Assembly: GCA_050743365.1 (NCBI GenBank)
Contig: JBOGFI010000007.1
Span: 1 to 19,689, forward strand
DNA length: 19,689 bases
Direction: 5' to 3'
DNA from: JBOGFI01 sp050743365
Lineage (GTDB): Bacteria > Actinomycetota > Acidimicrobiia > IMCC26256 > JACDBD01
Shown: piece by piece, positions 1 to 7,105 of the stretch
Position numbering within the stretch: position 1 is the stretch's first letter
Layout of the letters: the number at the start of each line of letters is the position of its first letter
The notes under the pieces: model-generated
Told to the model about the DNA's origin: nothing
What the model saw: the letters and a program-made list of their open reading frames with translations, nothing else
Databases searched by the model: none
Position numbers and translations under genes: made by a program

Positions 1-956
1 ACGCCTGCCCGCGCCGCGCGCGCGGGCACGTCCTCGGCCTCCATGACGTCGAGGGTGGCCAGCGCCGCTCGAGCCGCCAGCGGCTGGCCCCCGAACGTGG
101 TGGCGTGATCGCCCGGCTTCAGTGCCACCGCCACGTCCGCCCGCGCCCAGCAGGCACCGATGGGCATGCCGTTGCCGAGCGCCTTGGCCATCGTGACGAT
201 GTCGGGCCGCACCTCGCCGGGCCCGCCGTGCTGGTAACCGAACCAACGGCCCGTACGGCCGAGGCCGGTCTGCACCTCGTCGAGGACGAGGAGGGCCTCG
301 CGCTCGTCGCAAAGACGGCGCACTGCCTCGAGGTAGCCGGCCGGGGCCGGGTTCACCCCACCCTCGCCCTGCACCGGCTCGAGCAGCACCGCGCAGACCC
401 GCTCGTCGAGGACGGTGGCGAGCGCGTCGACGTCGGCGAAGGCGACTTGGTGGAACCCCGGCGGAAGCGGCTGGAAGACCTCCTGCTTCTGCGGTTGGCC
501 CGTAGCCGCGAGCGTGGTGAGCGTCCGGCCGTGGAACGACCCGTACGCCGACACGATGTGGTGGCGCTCGGGGCCGCCGTGGAGCTGGCCGTAGCGCCGA
601 GCAAGCTTGATCGCGCACTCGTTGGCCTCGGCGCCCGAGTTGGCGAAGAAGACCCGTCCGCCGCCACCCAGCAGCGCGTCGACGCGTTCGGCGAGCCGCG
701 GCTGCACGTCGTTGTAGTAGAGGTTCGACACGTGGACGAGCGTGCGAGCCTGCTCGGCGATGGCGTCACCGACCACGGGATGGGCATGACCCAGCGACAC
801 GACGCCCAGGCCCGACAGGAAGTCGAGGTACGAGCGGCCCTCACTGTCGTACAGCCGTGTGCCCTCCCCCCGCACGAACGCGACCGGGAGGCGTGGGTAG
901 GTCCCCATCACGTGCTCGGCGTCCAGCTTCACCAGCGCGTCGAACGAGTCGTTCAC
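1..956 (-). CDS. argD: Acetylornithine aminotransferase (3' end cut by window)
   Basis: PLP-dependent aminotransferase of arginine synthesis; it converts N-acetylglutamate semialdehyde to N-acetylornithine with glutamate as amino donor, in the cytoplasm. The frame is open from a GTG at 956 to the window edge, giving 318 codons of a family usually near 400 residues, so the C-terminus is missing. Visible family features are FANSGAEANECAIK (cofactor phosphate loop), SFHGRTL, LLEPVQGEGG, LLVLDEVQTGLGRTG and the Schiff-base lysine in TMAKALGNGMPIG (about K258), followed by HATTFGGQPLA. The GTG start overlaps the argB stop (GTGA), so translation is probably coupled. It is the last gene visible in the argCJBD chain. 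The class III aminotransferase family also contains ornithine and succinylornithine transaminases; the arg-cluster position decides for ArgD. Confidence 0.95.
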   Translation of the reverse strand, partial: MNDSFDALVKLDAEHVMGTYPRLPVAFVRGEGTRLYDSEGRSYLDFLSGLGVVSLGHAHPVVGDAIAEQARTLVHVSNLYYNDVQPRLAERVDALLGGGGRVFFANSGAEANECAIKLARRYGQLHGGPERHHIVSAYGSFHGRTLTTLAATGQPQKQEVFQPLPPGFHQVAFADVDALATVLDERVCAVLLEPVQGEGGVNPAPAGYLEAVRRLCDEREALLVLDEVQTGLGRTGRWFGYQHGGPGEVRPDIVTMAKALGNGMPIGACWARADVAVALKPGDHATTFGGQPLAARAALATLDVMEAEDVPARAARAG

Positions 957-1834
957 GGGACCACCATCGTGCCGATGCCCTCACGGGTGAAGAACTCGAG
1001 CAGCAGGGCGTGCGGGATCCGCCCGTCGAGGATGTGGGCGCGGGCAACCCCCCGGCGCAGCGCCGCCGCGCACGACCGCGCCTTGGGGATCATGCCCTCC
1101 GAGATGGCGCCTCCGCCGACGAGGCTCTCGAGCTCGGCGACGTCGATGCGCGAGACGAGCGACTCCTCGTCACGGAAGTCGCGGTAGAGGCCGGTCACGT
1201 TGGTGAGGTAGACGAGCTTCTCTGCCCGCAGTGCCTCGGCCACGGCGCCGGCCACGGTGTCGGCGTTGACGTTGTAGGCCTGGCCCGCCTCGTCGACGCC
1301 CACGGTGGCGACGATCGGGATCAGCTCCTCCCGGAGCAGCCGCCCGAGTATCGAGGGGTCGATGCGCCGGATCTCGCCCACGAAGCCGAGGCGGTCGTCG
1401 CGGGGCACGACCGTGATGAGCCCGGCGTCCTCGCCCGAGAGGCCGACGGCATAGGGGCCGTTGCGGTTCACGGACGCCACGATCTCGCGGTTGACCTTGC
1501 CGACGAGCGCCATGCGGACGATGTCGACGGTCTCGGCGTCGGTGACACGCAACCCGTCGACGAACTCGGGCTCCTTGCCCAAGCGGCGCATCAGCTCGCT
1601 GATCTGGGGACCGCCGCCGTGGACGACGACGGGGTTCATGCCCACCAGGCGCATGAGCACGACGTCCTGGGCGAAGAGGTCGGCGAGCGCCGGGTCCTCC
1701 ATGGCGCTCCCGCCGTACTTGACCACGACCGTCTTCCCGGCGAACTCGCGGATGTACGGCAGCGCCTCGGCGAGGACGTGGGCCTTCGCCTGCGCATCTG
1801 GTCGCGCTCGCTGCGTCGCTGCCCCTGTGCTCAC
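953..1834 (-). CDS. argB: Acetylglutamate kinase
   Basis: Phosphorylates N-acetylglutamate with ATP, the second and commonly arginine-controlled step of arginine synthesis. The 293-residue product has the usual family length. Visible features are VVVKYGGSAM (residues 37-45, phosphate-binding lysine and glycines), VVVHGGGPQI (69-78), VDGLRVTDAET, NADTVAGAVAEAL and a C-terminal IPHALLLEFFT. About 30 residues precede the kinase core, including an ALPYIREFAGKT helix like that of arginine-inhibited hexameric enzymes. That suggests feedback control (inference). The GTG start at 1834 overlaps the argJ stop (GTGA), and the stop overlaps the argD start in the same way. Confidence 0.97.
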   Translation of the reverse strand: MSTGAATQRARPDAQAKAHVLAEALPYIREFAGKTVVVKYGGSAMEDPALADLFAQDVVLMRLVGMNPVVVHGGGPQISELMRRLGKEPEFVDGLRVTDAETVDIVRMALVGKVNREIVASVNRNGPYAVGLSGEDAGLITVVPRDDRLGFVGEIRRIDPSILGRLLREELIPIVATVGVDEAGQAYNVNADTVAGAVAEALRAEKLVYLTNVTGLYRDFRDEESLVSRIDVAELESLVGGGAISEGMIPKARSCAAALRRGVARAHILDGRIPHALLLEFFTREGIGTMVVP

Positions 1835-3030
1835 GATGTCCGCCGGTTCTCATCGATGTAGGCGTGGCTCAGGTCGGTGGCGGTCACCCACGCCCTGAAC
1901 GACCCGGCGTTCAGGTTGCATTGGATCATGATGCGTGGGCGCCCCATGGCCTCCATGAGGGCCTCCACGTCGTGCTCGGCCGCGATGCCGTTCCGACACA
2001 CAACCACGCCGTCGTACGCGATCTCGACCTGCTCGGGATCGAAGGAGGCACCGCTGGCCCCGAGTTCCGACAGCACGCGGCCCCAGTACGGATCTCCGCC
2101 ATTGAGCGAGCATTGGACGAGCTGGCTGTTTGCAACGGCACGGGCCGCCTTGTCGGCATCATTGCCCGTTCGCGCGCCGGTCACGAATACGCGCGCGATC
2201 TTCGTCTTGCCCTCGGCGTCGTTCGCCATGAGCTCTGACAGTCGCGTCGAGACGTTGTCGAGTGCCTGCGTGGCCTGATCGAAGATCGGACAGCCGACGG
2301 TAATCGCACCGGTTTCGATGACCCCGCTGGCGAGGAAGAGCACGGTGTCGTTGGTACTCGTACATCCGTCAATCGACAGCGTGTTGAACGACTGCGAGAC
2401 GGCGCGTGCGAGCATGTCGTGCGCGATCGCGGGCTCGAGAGCCAGGTCGGTTGCGATCACCGAGAGCATCGTGGCCATAGCAGGAGACAGCATGGCCGCC
2501 CCCTTCGCCATCCCACCCACCCGCGTGACACGGTCATCGGCAAGCTCGATCGTCTCAAGCGCCTCCTTGCGCACGGTGTCGGTGGTGAGGATCGCATCGG
2601 CCGCCGCCTGACCCGCGGGCTCGTCTGAACCGAGGGCCGCGACGAGCTTCGGGACGCCCGCCTTGATCGCGTCCATCGGGAGCGGGTAGCCAATGAGCCC
2701 GGTCGAGCACACCAGGACGTCCTCGGGCGCACAGCCGAGCTCGCGGGCGGTGAGCTCGCACATGCGGTACGCGTCCCGCCGGCCCGGCGCGCCGGTAGCG
2801 GCGTTCGCGTTGCCCGAGTTGAGGATCACGGCGGCGGCGCGGCCGTCACGGAGGTGCTCCCGGCTGACCTGCACCGGCGCCGCGGTCGCGAGGTTGGTGG
2901 TGAAGACGCCGGCGGCCGTCACCGGGCGCCGGTCGGCCGTCGCAACCAGTGCCAAGTCGGGCGACCCGTCGGCCTTGATCCCGCAGGCGATCCCGGCGGC
3001 CTCGAACCCGGCCGCCGCGGTCACGCTCAC
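1831..3030 (-). CDS. argJ: Glutamate N-acetyltransferase / amino-acid acetyltransferase
   Basis: Recycles the acetyl group from N-acetylornithine to glutamate, and in bifunctional members also uses acetyl-CoA for the first step of arginine synthesis. The 399-residue product is full length. It has the N-terminal GFEAAGIACGIK, NSGNANAATG, a KGAAMLSPAMATMLS segment whose threonine (T187) is the expected autocleavage site and nucleophile, and a C-terminal HAYIDENRRTS. The frame stays open to 3093, but the GTG at 3030 forms a GTGA overlap with the argC stop and starts exactly where homology begins, so I use it. Whether it is mono- or bifunctional cannot be read from the sequence; no argA-like gene is in view. 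Confidence 0.96.
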   Translation of the reverse strand: MSVTAAAGFEAAGIACGIKADGSPDLALVATADRRPVTAAGVFTTNLATAAPVQVSREHLRDGRAAAVILNSGNANAATGAPGRRDAYRMCELTARELGCAPEDVLVCSTGLIGYPLPMDAIKAGVPKLVAALGSDEPAGQAAADAILTTDTVRKEALETIELADDRVTRVGGMAKGAAMLSPAMATMLSVIATDLALEPAIAHDMLARAVSQSFNTLSIDGCTSTNDTVLFLASGVIETGAITVGCPIFDQATQALDNVSTRLSELMANDAEGKTKIARVFVTGARTGNDADKAARAVANSQLVQCSLNGGDPYWGRVLSELGASGASFDPEQVEIAYDGVVVCRNGIAAEHDVEALMEAMGRPRIMIQCNLNAGSFRAWVTATDLSHAYIDENRRTS

Positions 3031-4064
3031 GGCGTCAGCCCCACGGCACTGAGACCGGTCGCCTCGGGCAGGCCGAGGAGCACATTGGCGCACTGCACGG
3101 CCTGGCCCGACGCGCCCTTGACGAGGTTGTCGAGCGCCGCGATCGCGAGCACAGTGCCGGTCCGGTCGTCGAAGCGGACCGTCACGTGGGCTGCGTTCGA
3201 CGCCAGGGTCGCCTTCGTGCTCGGCGGGTCGTCGAGGACGGCGACGAACTGCTCGCCCGCGTACAGCTCGCGGTAGTGAGCCAGCAGCCGGGGCGTGGAG
3301 AGGCCGCCGACCGCGGCGCGGGCGTGGCAGGTAGCGAGGACGCCCCGCGTCATCGGCACGAGGTGCGGGGTGAAGAGCACCCCGACCGGTGTGCCCGCCA
3401 CGCGGCTGAGCGCCATCTCCATCTCCCCGGTATGGCGGTGGGTGAGCAGGGCGTAGGGGGACACGTTCTCGTTGGCCTCGGAGAACAGGCTCGGCGCCGA
3501 GAGGCCGCGGCCGCGGCCGGAGACGCCCGAGAGGGCGTCGACCGTGAGCCCGACCGGCTCCACGAGCTGGTCGGCGAGGAGCGGCGCCAGTGCGAGGGCC
3601 GCCGCCGTCGGGTAGCAGCCGGGCGCGGCCACGTGCGCGGCTTCGGCGAGGTCACCGCGAAAGAGCTCGGGCAACCCGAACGCGAACCGGTCGAGGAGGT
3701 CGGGCGTGCCGTGCGGAGCGCCGTACCACTGCTCGTATAGGTCGGCCGGGAGGCGGAAGTCGGCGCCGAGGTCGACCAGGTGGTCCACTCGACCGAGGAG
3801 GTCGGGCACGATCCGCTGCGACTCTCCGTGCGGCAGGGCGAGGAACGCGACGTCGAGGCCCGTCAGCGCGTTGGCGTCGAAGGCGGCGTAGTCGAGGTGG
3901 GCGTACTCGGCGGCCAGTGACGGGTACAGGGTCCCCACCGGCGCCCCCGCGTTGGCGTCGGCGGTGACGTGGGCAACTTCGATCTCCGGGTGCGGGGCGA
4001 GGAGCCGCAGCAGCTCGGCCCCCGTATACCCTGAGGCACCCACCACCGCCGCCCGATACGCCAT
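3027..4064 (-). CDS. argC: N-acetyl-gamma-glutamyl-phosphate reductase
   Basis: NADPH-dependent reduction of N-acetylglutamyl phosphate to the semialdehyde, the third step of arginine synthesis. The product is 345 residues. Visible are the Rossmann start VVGASGYTGAELLRLL, the catalytic cysteine in HVAAPGCYPTAAAL (C150) and HRHTGEMEMAL with the expected catalytic histidine. I start at the ATG at 4064 (MAYRAAVVG). A second in-frame ATG at 4076 would add only MIFD and lies inside a TATGAT -10 box that ends 7 nt before 4064, which points to a leaderless mRNA from 4064. It is the first gene of the argCJBD chain and its stop overlaps the argJ GTG start. Confidence 0.95.
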   Translation of the reverse strand: MAYRAAVVGASGYTGAELLRLLAPHPEIEVAHVTADANAGAPVGTLYPSLAAEYAHLDYAAFDANALTGLDVAFLALPHGESQRIVPDLLGRVDHLVDLGADFRLPADLYEQWYGAPHGTPDLLDRFAFGLPELFRGDLAEAAHVAAPGCYPTAAALALAPLLADQLVEPVGLTVDALSGVSGRGRGLSAPSLFSEANENVSPYALLTHRHTGEMEMALSRVAGTPVGVLFTPHLVPMTRGVLATCHARAAVGGLSTPRLLAHYRELYAGEQFVAVLDDPPSTKATLASNAAHVTVRFDDRTGTVLAIAALDNLVKGASGQAVQCANVLLGLPEATGLSAVGLTP

Positions 4065-4070
4065 GTCGAA

Positions 4071-4077
4071 TATCATA
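4071..4077. promoter_or_regulatory. Overlapping divergent -10 boxes, argC / hotdog gene
   Basis: A 7-bp core carries TATCAT on plus (4071-4076) and TATGAT on minus (4077-4072). Placing the last T of each hexamer at -7 puts the start sites near 4083 (plus) and 4065 (minus), 18 bp apart. The first codons lie at 4085 and 4064, so both transcripts would be leaderless or nearly so. The segment from about 4067 to 4092 is a clear AT-rich island in GC-rich DNA. There is no obvious -35. Function is inferred from sequence alone. Confidence 0.65.
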
Positions 4078-4084
4078 CACGATC

Positions 4085-4507
4085 ATGCATAAGCGCCGGG
4101 AAGAGACGACTGCGGCCCGGCCGTTCGGCGGCGCCACCGTCGGGACCTGCCTCGGTCCGGTCACGTACACCGTCTCGGCCGCCGCCAACGAGCGCTACTG
4201 GGCCGCCGCCGGCGTCGACCACCCGGCGCTGCGGGACGGCGCGCTCTACCCCCCGATCGCCGCCAACCTCACCATCCTGGCGTTCCAGACGGTGGCGGAC
4301 CGGCCGATGATCCAGACCGCCCAGCGGCTCGTCTGCCACCGCCGCGGCGAGGCCGGGTCGGAGCTGACGGTCCGCGGGACGGTGGTGGACCGGTTCACGA
4401 AGCGGGGGCGGGAGCACGCGGTGGTGGAGGCCGTGGTCGAGCTGCCGGGCGGCGAGCCGCTGTGGACCTCGGTGGCGACGTTCATCGAGCCGGGGCCGGC
4501 GTCATGA
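4085..4507 (+). CDS. MaoC-like / FAS1-type dehydratase N-domain protein, first of a hotdog pair
   Basis: A 140-residue cytoplasmic protein that looks like a single hotdog fold of the MaoC dehydratase N-domain type, the kind found as one half of two-subunit (3R)-hydroxyacyl-thioester dehydratases. Supporting features are the N-terminal GPVTYTVSAAANERYWAAAG, the GALYPPIAAN segment and a long amphipathic strand region with TVVDRFTKRGREHAVVEAVV. The usual hydratase D-x4-H is not complete: GVDHPALRD aligns with that loop but lacks the final histidine, so this may be the non-catalytic subunit. It overlaps the next hotdog gene by ATGA. The start follows a TATCAT -10 by 8 nt and has no Shine-Dalgarno, fitting leaderless expression. 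The substrate is unknown. Confidence 0.7.
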   Translation: MHKRREETTAARPFGGATVGTCLGPVTYTVSAAANERYWAAAGVDHPALRDGALYPPIAANLTILAFQTVADRPMIQTAQRLVCHRRGEAGSELTVRGTVVDRFTKRGREHAVVEAVVELPGGEPLWTSVATFIEPGPAS

Positions 4508-4863
4508 CCGAGCACCACCGGGAGCTCCATCTCACGCCCGACTTGCTACGGGCGTACTCCCGCCGGGGGAACTTCCACTCCGAACCGGGCGAGGCGCGTC
4601 GGCTCGGGCTCCCCGGCCTCGTGGCCCAGGGCCTCCAGGTGGCGGGGCCCGCATACGGGCTCCTCCTCGACGAGTGGGGCGAGGAGTTCCTCGCCCACGG
4701 CGACCTGGAGCTGAAGTTCGTGGGCATGGTCGTGGACGGCCAGACGGTCGACGCCACCGTGAGGTTCGACGACGGCGAAGCCGGGATCGAGGTCGTCAAC
4801 CGCGACGCCGGCGCGGTGGCGGCGGTGGGACGGGCCCGGTGCACCGCCCGCCCGCACGCCTGA
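4504..4863 (+). CDS. MaoC-like hotdog dehydratase, second of the pair
   Basis: A 119-residue single-hotdog protein. ARRLGLPGLVAQGLQVAG matches the glycine-rich central helix and turn of MaoC-type acyl dehydratases, followed by LELKFVGMVVDGQTVDATV, the typical strand pair. Its ATG at 4504 overlaps the upstream stop (ATGA), so the two products are probably made in equal amounts and may form a heterodimer. In the catalytic loop (RRGNFHSEPGEA) a histidine is present, but no aspartate sits five residues before it. The enzyme may therefore be atypical or act on something other than an enoyl/hydroxyacyl thioester. The frame is open upstream to 4462, but that extension overlaps the neighbour and has no homology. 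Convergent with the oxidoreductase gene, 17 bp away. Confidence 0.7.
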   Translation: MTEHHRELHLTPDLLRAYSRRGNFHSEPGEARRLGLPGLVAQGLQVAGPAYGLLLDEWGEEFLAHGDLELKFVGMVVDGQTVDATVRFDDGEAGIEVVNRDAGAVAAVGRARCTARPHA

Positions 4864-4880
4864 TCGCGTCGACGGCTCGC

Positions 4881-5906
4881 TCACCGGCCCTGGAGCGCAG
4901 GCAGGACCTCGTCGGCCATCATCCGGTTCGAGCGCCGGCGCTCGTCCGGGTCGGCATCGATCGACGGGCCGATGACGACCAGGCGCTCGAGCCCGGCGTC
5001 GGTGAGCTCGCCGAGTCGATCGAGGCACCGCGCCGGCGGTCCCGCCACGCCGAACCGCCCGACGAAGGCGGCGTCGAGCGCGCTTGCGTGCCTAGCGCGC
5101 GCGAGCGTGTGGTTGGCCCGGTCGTACGTAGCGTGGAGCTGCTCGAAGACGCGGCGGTCCTCGGGACGCTGGCCATCGGGCGAGCTCCCCGCCATCCCGG
5201 AGAAGTGCGCGACCGTGCCGATGGCCCCCCGCAGTAGCTCCACGCCGGTGGCCGCGCTCGGGTGCGGCGCCACGTTGACGAAGGCCCCGAAGCCCATCGC
5301 GTCGGGATCGAGGCCGGCTTCGGCGCGCGCGGCGCGGGCGAGATCGATGCCCCACCGGATGCGGTCGGCATCGGCGCCGACCGCGAACGTCACCCGGTCG
5401 GCCAGGCGGGCGGCGGCAGCGATCACTCGCGGCCCGGTGGCGGCAACGTCGATCGGCACCCGGGGCTGGGTAGCGCGCTCGAGCCAGCGCAGCCGGCTCG
5501 GGTGCCCGCCGAGGTCGACGTCGTGGCCTCGCAGGTAGCCGCCGAGCATCTCCAGGTACCGCTCGAGCACGGCCACCGGCGCGGGCTCGAGCCCGAGGTG
5601 GAACAGCGCCGAGTCGCCGCGCCCGATGCCGAGGACGGCGCGCCCTCCGCAGTATTCCTGCACCGTCGCGATGGCGGTGGCGGTGGCCGCGGGGTGACGG
5701 GTGACCGGGTTGGTCACGCCGGTGGCGAGGCCGAGGCGAGCGGTGGCCCCGCCCATGATCACGAGTCCGACGTACGGATCGCCGGTGAGGTTCTGAGAGT
5801 CGGTGACCACCACGCCGTCCCAGCCCGCCGCCTCGGCGCGCTGCGCGAACGCCACGGCGATGCCGGGCTCGGGCACACTCTGGACCCACACCTCGATCGG
5901 CGCCAC
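4881..5906 (-). CDS. LLM-class (luciferase-like) F420-dependent oxidoreductase
   Basis: A luciferase-like TIM-barrel enzyme of the F420-using actinobacterial group; such proteins transfer hydride between F420 and small organic substrates. From the GTG at 5906 the product is 341 residues and begins APIEVWVQSVPEPG, matching the first barrel strand. Further hallmarks are AEAAGWDGVVVTDSQ, TGVTNPVTRHPAATA, GGRAVLGIGRGDSA, DVAATGPRVIAAAA and FAVGADADRIRWG. The frame is open to an ATG at 5987, but the likely -10 (5965-5960) lies inside that extension, so starts upstream of about 5953 cannot be used. GTG codons at 5936, 5921, 5909 and 5906 remain possible. The substrate is not predictable. The divergent amidohydrolase shares its promoter region. 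Confidence 0.85.
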   Translation of the reverse strand: MAPIEVWVQSVPEPGIAVAFAQRAEAAGWDGVVVTDSQNLTGDPYVGLVIMGGATARLGLATGVTNPVTRHPAATATAIATVQEYCGGRAVLGIGRGDSALFHLGLEPAPVAVLERYLEMLGGYLRGHDVDLGGHPSRLRWLERATQPRVPIDVAATGPRVIAAAARLADRVTFAVGADADRIRWGIDLARAARAEAGLDPDAMGFGAFVNVAPHPSAATGVELLRGAIGTVAHFSGMAGSSPDGQRPEDRRVFEQLHATYDRANHTLARARHASALDAAFVGRFGVAGPPARCLDRLGELTDAGLERLVVIGPSIDADPDERRRSNRMMADEVLPALQGR

Positions 5907-5912
5907 CACGTC

Positions 5913-5942
5913 CGTCGGCACATCCTGCGTCGGCACGTCCTC
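5913..5942. repeat. 15-bp direct tandem repeat, two units
   Basis: Two adjacent 15-bp units (5913-5927 and 5928-5942) share CGTCGGCACRTCCT and differ at two positions. The repeat lies in the probable 5' leader or extreme N-terminus of the luciferase-like gene. If translated on the minus strand it encodes two copies of a D-V-P-T-like unit and supplies repeated GTG codons. Confidence 0.7.
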
Positions 5943-5959
5943 GGTTGGCCGACACGACC

Positions 5960-5966
5960 CTAATAT
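5960..5966. promoter_or_regulatory. Overlapping divergent -10 boxes, oxidoreductase / amidohydrolase
   Basis: TAATAT on plus (5961-5966) and TATTAG on minus (5965-5960) occupy nearly the same seven bases. With the final base at -7, the start sites would be near 5973 (plus) and 5953 (minus), about 20 bp apart. The plus transcript would have a roughly 29-nt leader containing a strong Shine-Dalgarno before the GTG at 6002. Confidence 0.6.
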
Positions 5967-5987
5967 CGGTGGGCGTCCACCGGGCAT

Positions 5988-5996
5988 GGGGAGGTG
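5988..5996 (+). promoter_or_regulatory. Shine-Dalgarno that fixes the amidohydrolase start
   Basis: GGGGAGGTG, with GGAGG ending 7 nt before the GTG at 6002. This decides against a TTG at 5945, which lies upstream of the predicted -10 and has no ribosome site. Confidence 0.8.
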
Positions 5997-6001
5997 TTGC
6001 C

Positions 6002-7105
6002 GTGGCCAAGCCGATCATCTCCGCCGACTCGCACGTCACCGAGCCGGCCGACACCTACGTCGACCGGATCGACCCCGAGTTCCGGGACCGGGCGCCGCAC
6101 CTCGTACACGACGACAAGGCCGGCGACATCTTCGTGATCCCGGGGATGAAGACGCCGGTCCCGATGGGCCTCGTGGCCGCCGCCGGCAAGCCCGCCGAGG
6201 AGATCACCCTCTTCGGAGCGAAGTGGGAGGACCTGCACCGGGGCGGCTGGGACCCCGAGGCGCGCATCGCCGACCAGGATCGCGACGGCGTCAGCGGCGA
6301 GATCATCTACCCCACGGTCGGAATGGTCCTGTGCAACCACAAGGACCTCGACTACAAGCAAGCGTGCATGGATGCCTACAACCTCTGGATCGCCGAGTAC
6401 TGCTCGGCGCACCCCGACCGGCTGTTCGGGATCGGCCAGACCGCCATGCGCACACCCGAGGACGGCATCGGTGACCTCGAGCGGATCAGGGATCTCGGGC
6501 TCAAGGGGGTGATGATGCCGGGCGTCCCCGGCGAGGACGACTACGACAGCGACCGCTACGACGCGTTCTACGAGGCCGCGGTCGAGCTGGGCCTTCCGCT
6601 CTCGTTCCACATCCTGACCGGCCCTGCCGACCGACCACGGGGGCCCAAGCTCAACGGCTTCCTCACGATCGTCCGGCAGTGCCAGGACGTGATGGGGACC
6701 TTGGTGCTCAGCGGTGTCTTCGAGCGGCACCCGCGCCTGAAGGTGGTGTGCGTCGAGGCCGACGCCGGCTGGGTACCGCACTACATGTACCGCATGGACC
6801 ACGCCTACAAGCGACACCGCAACTGGCTGCCCGCCGGCGCGCTGTCGAAGCTCCCGAGTGAGTACTTCCGCGAGAACATCTACGTGACATTCCAGGACGA
6901 CCGAGTGGCGTTCAAGATGACGAGCATGGTGAACGTGGAGCGCCTGATGTGGGCCAACGACTTCCCGCACAGCGACGCCACGTGGCCGTGGTCACAGGAG
7001 GTCCTCGCCGAGCACACCGCCGGCCTGTCGCAGCACGAGAAGGACCGGATCCTGCACGACAACGTGGCCGAGCTGTACCGACTGCCGACGCCGGCGCCGG
7101 TCTAA
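6002..7105 (+). CDS. Amidohydrolase family 2 (PF04909-type) metal-dependent hydrolase
   Basis: A 367-residue TIM-barrel metalloenzyme of the amidohydrolase-2 group, which includes ACMSD-like decarboxylases and ring-cleavage hydrolases. Visible are the N-terminal IISADSHVTEP (D9, H11, E14; the subfamily's variant of the first metal motif), EIIYPTVGMVL, LPLSFHILTGP (H203, likely metal ligand) and LMWANDFPHSDATWP (D320, expected catalytic aspartate). GTG at 6002 is chosen from the strong Shine-Dalgarno at 5988-5996. It diverges from the luciferase-like oxidoreductase over a shared promoter, a pairing that suggests one degradative pathway (inference). It ends tail to tail with the Clp-domain gene, the two stops overlapping by 4 bp. 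The substrate is unknown; decarboxylation or C-C/C-N hydrolysis are both possible. Confidence 0.85.
   Translation: MAKPIISADSHVTEPADTYVDRIDPEFRDRAPHLVHDDKAGDIFVIPGMKTPVPMGLVAAAGKPAEEITLFGAKWEDLHRGGWDPEARIADQDRDGVSGEIIYPTVGMVLCNHKDLDYKQACMDAYNLWIAEYCSAHPDRLFGIGQTAMRTPEDGIGDLERIRDLGLKGVMMPGVPGEDDYDSDRYDAFYEAAVELGLPLSFHILTGPADRPRGPKLNGFLTIVRQCQDVMGTLVLSGVFERHPRLKVVCVEADAGWVPHYMYRMDHAYKRHRNWLPAGALSKLPSEYFRENIYVTFQDDRVAFKMTSMVNVERLMWANDFPHSDATWPWSQEVLAEHTAGLSQHEKDRILHDNVAELYRLPTPAPV

Noticed and set aside
4067..4092. Possible ArgR operator (ATCAT direct repeat at 10-bp spacing, ATGCAT half-site)
   Set aside because: It does not fit an 18-bp ARG-box palindrome well; the promoter reading explains the AT-rich core. 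It could still be tested with an ArgR motif scan.
5907..5987. ATG at 5987 as the start of the luciferase-like gene
   Set aside because: Low-complexity, repeat-derived N-terminus without homology, no Shine-Dalgarno, and the likely -10 lies inside it.
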